NCBI RefSeq assembly: GCF_021389935.1
Contig: NZ_CP089979.1
Span: 787,001-851,000, forward strand
Length of the DNA stretch: 64,000 bases
Source: Fulvivirga ligni
GTDB lineage: Bacteria; Bacteroidota; Bacteroidia; Cytophagales; Cyclobacteriaceae
Reading direction: 5' to 3'
This document shows, one piece after another, positions 1 through 8,543 of this stretch. Within the stretch, counting starts at the first letter, position 1. Each line of letters begins with the position of its first letter. The notes below the pieces were generated by a model. The model worked only from the letters and a program-made list of their open reading frames with translations, made no database searches and was not told where the DNA came from. Both the position numbers and the translations under genes were made by a program.

Positions 1-1416
1 AAAAAATTTGCGGATAATCTATTGTTCGGAGTCATTTTATCAGCTGATGACAAAGAGGTGCAAAATGGAGCGACCATGGCCCAGCCTTATGGCGCCATTA
101 CCAGACGTAGTAAATCTTTTGTACCCACTTTAAAATATAGCAAAGAAGATTTATTGCTGAAAGGCCTGGATGTGAGCCTCAGCAACTCTTTCAATATTAC
201 CGAAACTAAAAATATCGATACGCTTCGCAATGCCTACTACAACTGGCTCGGAGAAAAAATTTCCAGTGGACAAGCTGCGGAAAATGGCAATGCCAATAAC
301 ACCACCTTAGATAATAAAGAATTTACCAGCCAGCTTAATGTTGGTTATGTCATTCACCCAAAACATGCCTTAGCACTCAACTATAGTTACCAGTACTATC
401 ACCGAAAAACATTTGATTCAGAAGATCCGGATAATGTTGCCAATCGCTTTCCTGGCATACTTCATAAAAACATCATCGGCTTGGCTTATAAATATGAACC
501 CAACCAAAAATGGAACACTACCCTATTTGGAAAGGCATATTTGCTCAACCTGGAAACCAGCCCGGATATTACTGAACAAGATGGCAGTAATATCTACAAA
601 TCCAATTCGAGTAACATTGGCTATGGCTTGGCCTCATCATACTTTTTACTTCCTCAACTTCAGTTAAAGGCCTCTTTTGAAAAAACTTACAGACTTCCCT
701 GGGCTAATGAGGTTTTCGGAAACGGCATGTTCGTTAATGCTAATGCTGATCTAAAACCTGAACAAAGTGATAATATTAACCTTGGAGCCAGTTTAGGTTT
801 CCGTGTGGGTAAAGAGCACAGCTTTAAGGTGGAAACCAATTTTGTATATCGCAACGCGAAGGATCTAATTTACGCAGTAGTTACGGTATCAAGCCCTGAA
901 ACAAATTATAGTAATTTATCTTCTGTGCGCACTGTGGGTGTGGAAGGTTCCTTTGATTACAACTGGAAAAACTTTCTAAATATAGGCGCCAGTATTACCT
1001 ACCAAAACATAACCGACCAGGCTGATATGGTTTATAATGACTACTCTGGCTGGCAGCAAAACTTTAACAAAGGCTATAGACTACCCAACACACCATACCT
1101 CTTCGGAAATGCGCGTGCAGGAGTAAATTTCAATGACTTATTAACGGATGGAAGTACTTTAAGAGTAAACTACTTCTTCAATTTCAATCAGGAATATTTT
1201 TTAAGCTGGGCAAAATATGGCTCTAAGGATAGCAAAAAAGTGATTCCAAGCCAGGCTTCTCATAATGTAGAACTGACCTACAGCTTAAAAGATGGGAAAT
1301 ATAACCTGGGACTAGAGGCCAGAAACCTGACTGATGCTAAACTCTATGACAAATATTATTTACAAAAGCCAGGAAGAGCATTCTATCTGAAGCTTAGGTA
1401 TGTATTAGGAAGATAA
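1..1416 (+). CDS. TonB-dependent outer-membrane receptor, C-terminal part (XusA-like)
   Basis: The reading frame is already open at base 1, so this is the 3' part of a longer gene. The first in-window start-like codon (TTG at 22) is not a real start. About 470 residues of alternating aromatic and polar beta-barrel sequence are visible, with the typical late-barrel block 'LKPEQSDNINLGASLGF' and a C-terminal strand ending KLRYVLGR. These are characteristic of TonB-dependent receptors, which import bulky ligands such as ferric siderophores across the outer membrane using TonB energy. The plug and any TonB box lie outside the window. The gene is followed after 37 bases by a DUF4374 lipoprotein and then a PepSY membrane protein. 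That order is known from xenosiderophore (Xus) loci, so an iron-siderophore ligand is inferred. Confidence 0.88.
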   Translation, partial: KKFADNLLFGVILSADDKEVQNGATMAQPYGAITRRSKSFVPTLKYSKEDLLLKGLDVSLSNSFNITETKNIDTLRNAYYNWLGEKISSGQAAENGNANNTTLDNKEFTSQLNVGYVIHPKHALALNYSYQYYHRKTFDSEDPDNVANRFPGILHKNIIGLAYKYEPNQKWNTTLFGKAYLLNLETSPDITEQDGSNIYKSNSSNIGYGLASSYFLLPQLQLKASFEKTYRLPWANEVFGNGMFVNANADLKPEQSDNINLGASLGFRVGKEHSFKVETNFVYRNAKDLIYAVVTVSSPETNYSNLSSVRTVGVEGSFDYNWKNFLNIGASITYQNITDQADMVYNDYSGWQQNFNKGYRLPNTPYLFGNARAGVNFNDLLTDGSTLRVNYFFNFNQEYFLSWAKYGSKDSKKVIPSQASHNVELTYSLKDGKYNLGLEARNLTDAKLYDKYYLQKPGRAFYLKLRYVLGR

Positions 1417-1453
1417 TTTTAACACTATATAACAATTCAAATTTAACTGAAAT

Positions 1454-2662
1454 ATGATTTCTATGAGAAGAATGAGGCTGTGGACACTGAGCCTTTTGGC
1501 AGCAAGCTCAGCCATGATGATGACAGCATGTGGGGATGATGACAGCATTGAGCCTGCAGGTGATTATGTTTTATCATTAGCAATTCAAGGTACTGAAGGT
1601 GGTTTTACTTACTACTCTGTTCCTTTTGAAGATGTAATGAGCGGAAAACTATCCGCCACTGGCAGAGGTATAGAGCAGCCAGGCTATTATGATTTCACAC
1701 AAATAGATGAAACTATCTACAGCATTGGCGGTCTTAATGATGTGAACGTGGTAGGTATAGGCAGAGATGCTAACAGACAGCTTACTCAAGTTGGCGATGT
1801 ATCTTTTGCCAGCAGCCTTTCAGATATTATTAAAGCAGATAATAACACATTAGTATCAGTAAGTGTATCATCTTCAGCGGATTCCATCACTTTCTACAAG
1901 TTTAACGCTAACACAGTAGAGGTTACTGAAACTAAAAAAATTGCCGTTTCTAACTTAACTGATGTTGCTGGTCCTTCTTATTCTGGAATGGTAATCAGTG
2001 GTGGACATTTGTTCTTAAGCTACTACATCAGTGACCCTTCAGACTATTCTACTAACTATACAGATCAAGCTGAAGTAGCAGTATTCACTTACCCTGGTTT
2101 AGAATTCGAGAAAGTAATTACCGATGACAGAGTTGGTCCAATTGGTGGGTTCAATGTAAAGTCTGGTTTAATTAAAGATGAAAATGGTAACATCTACGCT
2201 ATTTCTCACTCTAATCCAGCTAACGGTTACAGCCAAAGTACTCAACCTGCTGGTATCCTAAAGATCAACAGTGGTGAGCCTGAATTTGATGAGGAGTACT
2301 TCTTTGATATTGAAGAGGCTACTGATGGTTATAACACAGCACACGTAAAATACCTGGCTAACGGAAAAGCATTTGCAGAAATCAACACAGCAGATAGAAC
2401 TGAGCAACTAGTATGGTCTGATAACCCACTTCAGTCAGCTATTATCGACTTTGAAAACCAAACTGTAAACTTCATTACAGGTGTACCTGAGCACAAGGGC
2501 GACGGAAGAAGACTTTCAGCGCTTTATGCAGATGGATTTGTATATCTGTCTATCCCTGAAGATGGTGTAATCACTGTTTATAGAATGGATCCTGAAACTT
2601 ACGCATCTACAAAAGGAGCCACTGTAGAGGCCAACTTTGTAGCTGGTTTCTTCAAGCAATAA
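1454..2662 (+). CDS. DUF4374 surface lipoprotein (XusB-like siderophore-binding propeller)
   Basis: This 402-residue protein has a lipoprotein signal peptide (start MISMRRMRLW; an in-frame ATG at 1463 is also possible) ending in a lipobox TAC. The residues after the Cys are GDDDS, an acidic stretch like the Bacteroidota lipoprotein export signal for the cell surface. The rest consists of beta-propeller-like repeats with no enzyme motif and matches the DUF4374 family in style and length. In Bacteroides, XusB of this family binds ferric siderophores at the surface and hands them to the receptor XusA. It lies 37 bases after the receptor and upstream of a PepSY protein. Siderophore binding is inferred from family and context, not from visible residues. 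Confidence 0.8.
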   Translation: MISMRRMRLWTLSLLAASSAMMMTACGDDDSIEPAGDYVLSLAIQGTEGGFTYYSVPFEDVMSGKLSATGRGIEQPGYYDFTQIDETIYSIGGLNDVNVVGIGRDANRQLTQVGDVSFASSLSDIIKADNNTLVSVSVSSSADSITFYKFNANTVEVTETKKIAVSNLTDVAGPSYSGMVISGGHLFLSYYISDPSDYSTNYTDQAEVAVFTYPGLEFEKVITDDRVGPIGGFNVKSGLIKDENGNIYAISHSNPANGYSQSTQPAGILKINSGEPEFDEEYFFDIEEATDGYNTAHVKYLANGKAFAEINTADRTEQLVWSDNPLQSAIIDFENQTVNFITGVPEHKGDGRRLSALYADGFVYLSIPEDGVITVYRMDPETYASTKGATVEANFVAGFFKQ

Positions 2663-2668
2663 TCTCAT

Positions 2669-2709
2669 AAGAGCATGTCACAAAACCATTGGCTTTGTGA
2701 CATGCTCTT
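2669..2709 (+). terminator. Perfect 16-bp stem hairpin between the DUF4374 and PepSY genes
   Basis: Bases 2669-2684 are perfectly complementary to 2694-2709, with a 9-base loop. The 3' arm ends in CTCTTT and is followed by an AT-rich stretch, so this can act as an intrinsic terminator. It begins six bases after the lipoprotein stop codon and ends 15 bases before the PepSY start. It probably lowers expression of the third gene or protects the 3' end of the receptor/lipoprotein mRNA. Confidence 0.8.
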
Positions 2710-2724
2710 TAATATTTATATACC

Positions 2725-3987
2725 ATGAAAAACAAAAAGAAAAAAAGTGCACTGAGACGATTTAATGACTGGGCTCACCTATGGCTCGGCCTTATCTCTA
2801 GTATAGTGGTGCTTATTGTGAGCCTTACCGGATGTATTTATGTTTTTCAGCAGGATATAAAAGATGCTATGGAGCCCTGGAGATTTGTGGAAGCGCAAGA
2901 TCGGGAGTTTGTTCCTCCAAGTATTTTACTAGACACCGCCCAGAAGTATATGCCTGGTAAAAAAGGTACTGGCCTTACTTACAGCAATGAGGAAGGCGCA
3001 GCAGCCGTAGGTTTTAGCTCTTTTGAAAATGGCAAACGTAGTTTTTCTGTGGTGTTTATGAACCCTTACACTGGGGAGTTTTTAAAAAAACAGCAGACTA
3101 TCGGTAATGGTGAGTTTGATTTTTTCCGATTTATCATAGATGGCCATAGAGCTTTGTGGCTTCCATACAGTATTGGCCGGCCAATTGTAGGAGTATCCAC
3201 CATCATCTTTGTGATTCTTCTTATTACCGGACTAATTATGTGGTGGCCTAAAAATTTTAAGAAGTCAGAAATGCGTAAGAGCTTCAAGATAAAATGGAAT
3301 GGAAGCTTTAAGCGCGTTAATTATGACTTGCACAATGTCTTAGGTTTTTACAGTCTTCTTCTTGCCCTCATCATTGGGCTCACTGGCTTGGTATGGAGTT
3401 TTGAGTGGTTTAGTAACTCTGTCTATTTTGTTACCTCCGGTGGCGAATCACAACCCGAACATAGCCACCCGCATTCTGATGTGGCCAATGCCGGGCTTAT
3501 CAACAGCAGCGAAGTATCACCTTTAGACCAAGCCTGGTATAAAACCATAGCCTTAGAACCTAATGCGCAGGGTATGTATATGACACCTCACTTAGAGGAT
3601 GAAGACGATGCCATTGAAATAATAGCTTATCAAGATCTTGGCTCCTGGTATAATCACAATACTTACTTTTATGATCGCTACACGCTCGAGCCCATGCGCC
3701 ATCACGGTGACCGCTTCAGTGAAGCCTCTTTTGCAGATCAGCTTTCCATGATGAACTATGACATTCATATAGGAACAGTGATAGGACTATCGGGTAAAAT
3801 CTTAGCTTTTCTAGTCAGCCTTATTTGTGCCAGCCTACCAGTGACAGGCTTCTTAGTTTGGTTGAATAAGAAGAAGAAGAAAGCAAAAAAGAAACAATCC
3901 CACTCTAAACCAACGGGTTTTAAAGGACGACCGATTCAATACAAAGTAAAGCCGATTACCACCAAGGAAGCTTCTTTCAGCGAATAG
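2725..3987 (+). CDS. PepSY-associated membrane protein (XusC-like, putative ferric reductase)
   Basis: This 420-residue inner-membrane protein starts with a basic tail, MKNKKKKSALRRF, followed by NDWAHLWLGLISS and a first helix. Further helices lie near residues 140-170, 200-225 and 355-380, giving the four-helix PepSY_TM layout with periplasmic PepSY segments between. Conserved helix histidines (WAHLWLG, DLHNVLG, DIHIGTV) fit heme or metal ligation. Such proteins are proposed to reduce ferric-siderophore iron at the inner membrane. A His-rich loop (EHSHPHSD) near residue 245 may bind metal. The C terminus is lysine-rich and cytoplasmic. It is the third gene of the Xus-like locus, separated from the lipoprotein by a strong hairpin. 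Confidence 0.82.
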   Translation: MKNKKKKSALRRFNDWAHLWLGLISSIVVLIVSLTGCIYVFQQDIKDAMEPWRFVEAQDREFVPPSILLDTAQKYMPGKKGTGLTYSNEEGAAAVGFSSFENGKRSFSVVFMNPYTGEFLKKQQTIGNGEFDFFRFIIDGHRALWLPYSIGRPIVGVSTIIFVILLITGLIMWWPKNFKKSEMRKSFKIKWNGSFKRVNYDLHNVLGFYSLLLALIIGLTGLVWSFEWFSNSVYFVTSGGESQPEHSHPHSDVANAGLINSSEVSPLDQAWYKTIALEPNAQGMYMTPHLEDEDDAIEIIAYQDLGSWYNHNTYFYDRYTLEPMRHHGDRFSEASFADQLSMMNYDIHIGTVIGLSGKILAFLVSLICASLPVTGFLVWLNKKKKKAKKKQSHSKPTGFKGRPIQYKVKPITTKEASFSE

Positions 3988-4066
3988 ATTTTCGCCACAA
4001 TCCTGCTTGTCGGTTTTTTTGTGAATTCTTACGGATTTTTGCTGCCCTAAAATGATTAGGTAATCC

Positions 4067-4074
4067 TATTTTTG
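4067..4074 (+). promoter_or_regulatory. Candidate -7 promoter element before the ceramidase-like gene
   Basis: TATTTTTG matches the Bacteroidota primary-sigma -7 consensus TAnnTTTG. It sits 33 bases before the start codon. A TTG at 4039-4041 could be the -33 element, but the 25-base spacing is longer than usual. Confidence 0.4.
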
Positions 4075-4106
4075 CGGTTGGGCTGAATTTTTTGTTCTGA
4101 GGAGTT

Positions 4107-5462
4107 ATGAGAATAGGCAAAAAGTTATCATTTAGAATCTTTATTTTTCTCTGCGTTATCGCAGCGATTATTTCCAATCTCATTCAGCGTATTGATCGCA
4201 CAGCCTTGGATAAGTTGCCTGCCTATCATCAAATGTTATCGGAGCTGGATACCTTGGACCTATCCGTGAATGATGAAAATGGAACCTTGCAAGCAGGCTG
4301 GGGCAAAGCGAATATTACCCCTGAATCTGCCACTAGCCTCGCCGGTTATGGGCGAAGAGGAACCTACCAGGAGGTGCATGACTCACTTTATTCAAGAGCC
4401 ATAGTTTTAAAAAACAGTGAGGCGAAGATAGCCCTTATTTCTCTGGATCTCATGCTCTTTCCACCAACAGTGAAGAAAAAGCTCTTCCCAGAAATGGCCA
4501 AGCTAGGATTTAAACCTAACAACATTGTCCTTTCGGCCACTCATACCCATAATGGATATGGCTCATGGAACCCTTCTTTTGGAGGCCAGATTATTCTGGG
4601 AGGCTACAATGAAGAGTTGGTGGATGAACTTGTGAGCCAGATACTGCAGTCCGTACAAAACGCTGAGATTAATTTAGAGCCAGCTACCCTTGGCTATTTC
4701 CAGGTTGAGGCTGGCAAATATCTGGAAAATCGTCTCGACAAAGAGAATGGCATAGTAGACCCTTGGATTCGAAACCTAGCTATCAAAAAGCAAAATGGTG
4801 AAATTGGGCTTTATACCACATATGCGGCTCATGCCACCTCCATCAGACAACAAATACATGCCCTAAGCCGCGATTATCCAGGAGCTTTGGTAGACCGATT
4901 GGAGAATAATGACAGCATTGACTTCGCCATGTTTGCCGCTGGTAACGTTGGCAGTCACAGACTCGCTGGCATTAAAGAAGAAGACTTTCCCAGAATAGAT
5001 ACTACCGCCGCAATACTTAAACAATTAATAATAAAAGGCTTAGAAACAGTTAAATATTCAAGCCAATCCGAGCTATTAGGTAAAAGAGTGACTTTGCCTT
5101 TACCGCCAGCTCAAATGCGTATTTCCGAAGACTACGGGGTAAGTACCTGGGTCTTTGAAATGGCCATGGGCGATCTTAAAGGCGATATTTCTATCGCCAT
5201 CATTGGTGATAATATGATTGTGGGTATGCCTTGCGACTTCTCCGGTGAGATATTCCAAAACGCTCATCTCGCAGATTTAGCACAAGCCAAGGGTAAGCAT
5301 CTGATCACCACGAGTTTTAATGGTGAATACATTGGCTACATTACCGAAGATCACTATTACGATGAAGTGGAAAAAGAAGAAGTTCGTGCCATGAATTGGG
5401 TAGGACCACACATGGGAAGATACTTTTCTGAAGCTACGGCTAAAATTATAGAGAGGCTTTAA
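4107..5462 (+). CDS. Neutral/alkaline ceramidase-like hydrolase, membrane-anchored
   Basis: This 451-residue protein has an N-terminal hydrophobic anchor (about residues 8-25: FRIFIFLCVIAAII). After it comes the block typical of the neutral/alkaline ceramidase N-terminal domain (PF04734): GWGKANITPES...LAGYGRRG, IALISLDLMLFP and LSATHTHNGYGSW. The THTH motif supplies zinc ligands in known ceramidases. A later His is in TYAAHATSIR. It is shorter than canonical ceramidases (about 650-750 residues) and lacks their C-terminal immunoglobulin-like domain. The true substrate may therefore be ceramide, sphingolipid or another amide or ester. Bacteroidota commonly make sphingolipids, which makes a lipid substrate plausible. 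GAGG at 4099-4102 before the ATG is an unusually good ribosome site for this genome. Confidence 0.8.
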   Translation: MRIGKKLSFRIFIFLCVIAAIISNLIQRIDRTALDKLPAYHQMLSELDTLDLSVNDENGTLQAGWGKANITPESATSLAGYGRRGTYQEVHDSLYSRAIVLKNSEAKIALISLDLMLFPPTVKKKLFPEMAKLGFKPNNIVLSATHTHNGYGSWNPSFGGQIILGGYNEELVDELVSQILQSVQNAEINLEPATLGYFQVEAGKYLENRLDKENGIVDPWIRNLAIKKQNGEIGLYTTYAAHATSIRQQIHALSRDYPGALVDRLENNDSIDFAMFAAGNVGSHRLAGIKEEDFPRIDTTAAILKQLIIKGLETVKYSSQSELLGKRVTLPLPPAQMRISEDYGVSTWVFEMAMGDLKGDISIAIIGDNMIVGMPCDFSGEIFQNAHLADLAQAKGKHLITTSFNGEYIGYITEDHYYDEVEKEEVRAMNWVGPHMGRYFSEATAKIIERL

Positions 5463-5654
5463 GAGCACAAATAACTCTATACTCTCCATACCAAAATATA
5501 ATATTGGCAAATGGAACTAAAAGCTACAAATAACAATTATGGGAATGTTTATTTAGGAGATGAAAAATTTATTTAGACCTTCTATATATTATATAATAAA
5601 AAATGGATAAAATTTAATCGGGTTTAATGTGTTCTTTTGTACTCTATTAATGAT

Positions 5655-5662
5655 TAAATTTG
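5655..5662 (+). promoter_or_regulatory. Candidate -7 promoter element before the histidine kinase
   Basis: TAAATTTG matches TAnnTTTG and lies 33 bases before the ATG at 5696. An upstream TTTG near 5636-5639 is only about 15 bases away, shorter than ideal. The remaining 5463-5654 stretch is AT-rich without a gene. Confidence 0.4.
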
Positions 5663-5695
5663 CCGTTTAAATAGATTTCATTGCACAGAATTCAA

Positions 5696-6850
5696 ATGAA
5701 GAAAGCCGCTAATTGCCTAAAGGATAATGTTTCGTCCATTATGGGAGTTTGGGAAGACCAAGTAACAAATAAAGTAGTGGCATCTCGGAAAGCTAATAAT
5801 ATTGCTCTTCACGACCACTTGCCCAACCTAATTAATGATATTGCTGACATTCTAGAACGTTACAGTGAATTTGAACAGCTGGATATTTCTAATGACACCA
5901 GGTACAATGAAATATTAACCAATAGCATTAAACATGGGCGACACAGATCGGCCACTACGTCCTATACAGAGGGTCAGATCATACATGAGTACATAATTTT
6001 CCATCGTACCCTTAGCCAGTTTTTATTAAAAAATAATCTATTAACATTAGAGATTACAGAATTACTAAAATATGTCATTGAAACCTGTATCCTTAAGTCT
6101 GTAGAATCTTTCACCCAGGCTATTCAGCAAATGCAGGAAAAGCTAATAGGAACCTTAGCGCATGACATGCGAAATCCACTTACTGTAGCTCTTCTCTCTG
6201 CTGAAATGATTGAAAATGATATGGACAGAGCTACTTTTGAAAAACTGAAAAGTTCATCTGTCAGAAGCATAAAGAAGACTCTGAAATTAGCTGAAGGTCT
6301 CTTAGACAGCATCAGTGTCAAATCTGGAGAGGGCATAATGCTAAATTTTGATCATGAAGATATTTTACACGATGTAGAATGGATATTTAAAGAAGCGCAA
6401 GATATTTATTCATGTGAAATAATACTCAATGCCCCTAAAAACAAAATCATTGGAGTTTTTGATGGTATAGCCATTCGGAGAATGCTCGAAAACCTTATAA
6501 CCAATGCCATAAAATATGGAGCCGCTGAAGCCCCTATCACTATCACGGTTAATGATGAAACAGACTCTGTTCTTATAAGTGTGCATAATTACGGGGAAGC
6601 AATACCTAAAGATAAGCAGAAAGCCATTTTTAATTTTTTAAAGAGTGATGGCTCCGTTAGCGATGGAAAAAGAGCGAGTTGGGGAATGGGCCTCACATTG
6701 GTACAAATGGTAGCACATGCCCATGGTGGTGAAGTAATGCTTGAGAGCAATGAAAATGGCACCATTTTTACCACTAAACTCTATAAGAATTTTAATGAAG
6801 TAGGTAAAAAAAGAGCCAACATTACGAGTAATCTTTTAATGAACGGGTAA
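5696..6850 (+). CDS. Soluble sensor histidine kinase
   Basis: The ATG at 5696 (MKKAANCLKDN, 384 residues) is preferred to the TTG 15 bases upstream. The N-terminal ~145 residues are helical, with a pattern resembling RsbRD-type N-terminal sensor domains (several WEDQV and TEGQIIHEYIIFHR blocks). The HisKA H-box is LIGTLAHDMRNPLTVALL (phospho-acceptor His at about residue 156). A HATPase_c domain follows with N-box LENLITNAIKYGA, a degenerate G1 (HNYGEAIP) and G2 ASWGMGLTLV. No membrane helix is seen, so it senses a cytoplasmic signal. No response regulator is adjacent, making it an orphan kinase. The stress-type sensory domain is an inference. Confidence 0.9.
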   Translation: MKKAANCLKDNVSSIMGVWEDQVTNKVVASRKANNIALHDHLPNLINDIADILERYSEFEQLDISNDTRYNEILTNSIKHGRHRSATTSYTEGQIIHEYIIFHRTLSQFLLKNNLLTLEITELLKYVIETCILKSVESFTQAIQQMQEKLIGTLAHDMRNPLTVALLSAEMIENDMDRATFEKLKSSSVRSIKKTLKLAEGLLDSISVKSGEGIMLNFDHEDILHDVEWIFKEAQDIYSCEIILNAPKNKIIGVFDGIAIRRMLENLITNAIKYGAAEAPITITVNDETDSVLISVHNYGEAIPKDKQKAIFNFLKSDGSVSDGKRASWGMGLTLVQMVAHAHGGEVMLESNENGTIFTTKLYKNFNEVGKKRANITSNLLMNG

Positions 6851-6875
6851 AGCTATAAACTTCACACGTAAATTC

Positions 6876-8450
6876 TTAATTACCATTTATTAACCTGATA
6901 AGCTTACCATCCTCATCATCAGTAAGCAGATACAGTTGACCTCCGGGCGACATTATGGCCTTTCGGAGTCTTACTCTGTCATCTATAAATAGCTCTTCCG
7001 CTGCTACTACCGAATCATTTTCTATGATCATCCGCCACAGGCTGCCTTTACTTAAGCCCGGTACAATGAGATTACCCTGCCATTGAGGAAAGGCTCTTCC
7101 TGTATAAAAAGTAAGGCCTGTAGGTGCTACTGTCTGACTCCAGAAATGAACCGGGTCAGTAAATTGGGTACCAGGAATGATGGCCGGGTTATAATCTTGA
7201 GACCGGTAAGTGCCCGTGGTAACATGCGGCCAGCCGTAATTAGCTCCAGGCTGAAGGATATTCAGTTCGTCTCCCTGATTAGTACCGTGCTCACTGAACC
7301 AAATTTTATGGGTAGCCGGGTCTATGGCTAAGCCCTGAGAGGCTCGTATGCCCGTTGCAAATAATCCTTTCACGGCTTTACTGCCAAAATCGGGATTATC
7401 TTCAGGTATCGATCCATCAGGATTGATCCTGTATATTTTACCTCTCTTATCAGTAACATCCTGTGAAAGTGGTGGAACGGGGTTGAGGTGTTCAAACAGG
7501 TTTCTCTCTCCCACTGTGATATAAAGCTTTCCATCTTGCCCGAAAATCATACCTCCGCCATAGTGGAAAAGGCCGTGAGAATATGGCTCCGCTACAAAAA
7601 TGGTCTTCATTTCCTCCAAAGTATTATTAGCCAATTTGGCCCTGATTACTTTGGTGGTGCTTCTCTGCTCTTTATCTTCAGCGGCATAAGAGAGGTAAAG
7701 GAAATGATTATTATCAAAATCAGGATCTAGCAGTACTTGAAAAAGTCCTGCATTGTATTGATGCATTTGCCCATGAGCAAAAGGAGGAAATACGCCCCAC
7801 GCATGTTTAGAAGTATCAATTTTTACCTTACCTGCTATATCTTTAGGAAGGCCATTTATCATTATCCTTTCTTTAGAAGTAAGATCTATTTTTACCAGCC
7901 CGCCTTCTTTTTCGGCTATAATTACCTCATTTTCTGAAAGGAAGGCCATGCTCCATGGCTTTTTCAACCCATCTATTACGGTTTGCTTTATTGGCTTGGC
8001 CACCATCTGTTGTGGCGTTTTAGGAATGGGAGCCGCCGAAGTACACTTAGCAACAATCTTCCATTCGCCCAGAATTTTTTTCAATAATAGCAAATCATGG
8101 TACCTATTGCCGAAATAAGGAATATCTACCTGAAGCTTGGCATAAGCTACATCCCCCACAATGTCTAAGGATACAATGCTGTTGATTCTGTTATTTTTCG
8201 TTCCGGGGGGCCTGCGATTATACAAAGCGGCATATTCTTCTGATGTCATCATAAAAACCGAATCCGTGCCATTGTATAAAAACATGCGGGTGCCCGGATA
8301 AAATGCCGAGGTTATGGTATCTGGATAATTATAAACTGTTCCTTTGATAAAGTCACTGATAGTTTCACGCACCAGCTGGTCTTCGGTTTGGCCCAAAGCC
8401 ATAAAACCAAGGCCGCATAAAAAGCTCAATAAGATAAATCGTTTGATCAT
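6876..8450 (-). CDS. NTF2-like domain fused to PQQ-type glucose/sorbosone dehydrogenase-like propeller
   Basis: The start is taken at the ATG at 8450 (MIKRFILLSFLCGLGFMALGQ, a clean signal peptide) rather than at the upstream ATG at 8471. Residues ~25-130 form an NTF2/lumazine-binding-like domain (ETISDFIKGTVYNYPDTITSAFY...LLLKKILGEWKIVAKC). The remaining ~375 residues are a six-bladed propeller of the GSDH family: KKPWSMAFL, the HYGGGMIFG histidine block, TGIRASQGLAID, and WFSEHGTNQGDELNILQPGANYGWP. These proteins oxidise sugars or aldoses with PQQ and calcium in the periplasm. It probably works outside the inner membrane. Neighbours are transcribed separately. Many homologues lack demonstrated activity, so the substrate is unknown. 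Confidence 0.86.
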   Translation of the reverse strand: MIKRFILLSFLCGLGFMALGQTEDQLVRETISDFIKGTVYNYPDTITSAFYPGTRMFLYNGTDSVFMMTSEEYAALYNRRPPGTKNNRINSIVSLDIVGDVAYAKLQVDIPYFGNRYHDLLLLKKILGEWKIVAKCTSAAPIPKTPQQMVAKPIKQTVIDGLKKPWSMAFLSENEVIIAEKEGGLVKIDLTSKERIMINGLPKDIAGKVKIDTSKHAWGVFPPFAHGQMHQYNAGLFQVLLDPDFDNNHFLYLSYAAEDKEQRSTTKVIRAKLANNTLEEMKTIFVAEPYSHGLFHYGGGMIFGQDGKLYITVGERNLFEHLNPVPPLSQDVTDKRGKIYRINPDGSIPEDNPDFGSKAVKGLFATGIRASQGLAIDPATHKIWFSEHGTNQGDELNILQPGANYGWPHVTTGTYRSQDYNPAIIPGTQFTDPVHFWSQTVAPTGLTFYTGRAFPQWQGNLIVPGLSKGSLWRMIIENDSVVAAEELFIDDRVRLRKAIMSPGGQLYLLTDDEDGKLIRLINGN

Positions 8451-8543
8451 GGATGTGAATTTTAAGTACATCCAAGGTTACGGCCTCAAATTAAAAAAAG
8501 CTGATTTTAGGCTTCTGAAGGGGTATAGAATGATAAATCTGGA

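Noticed and set aside
5681-5695. TTG start for the histidine kinase
   Set aside because: The ATG 15 bases later gives better spacing to the -7 element and a usual start codon; the five extra residues add nothing recognisable.
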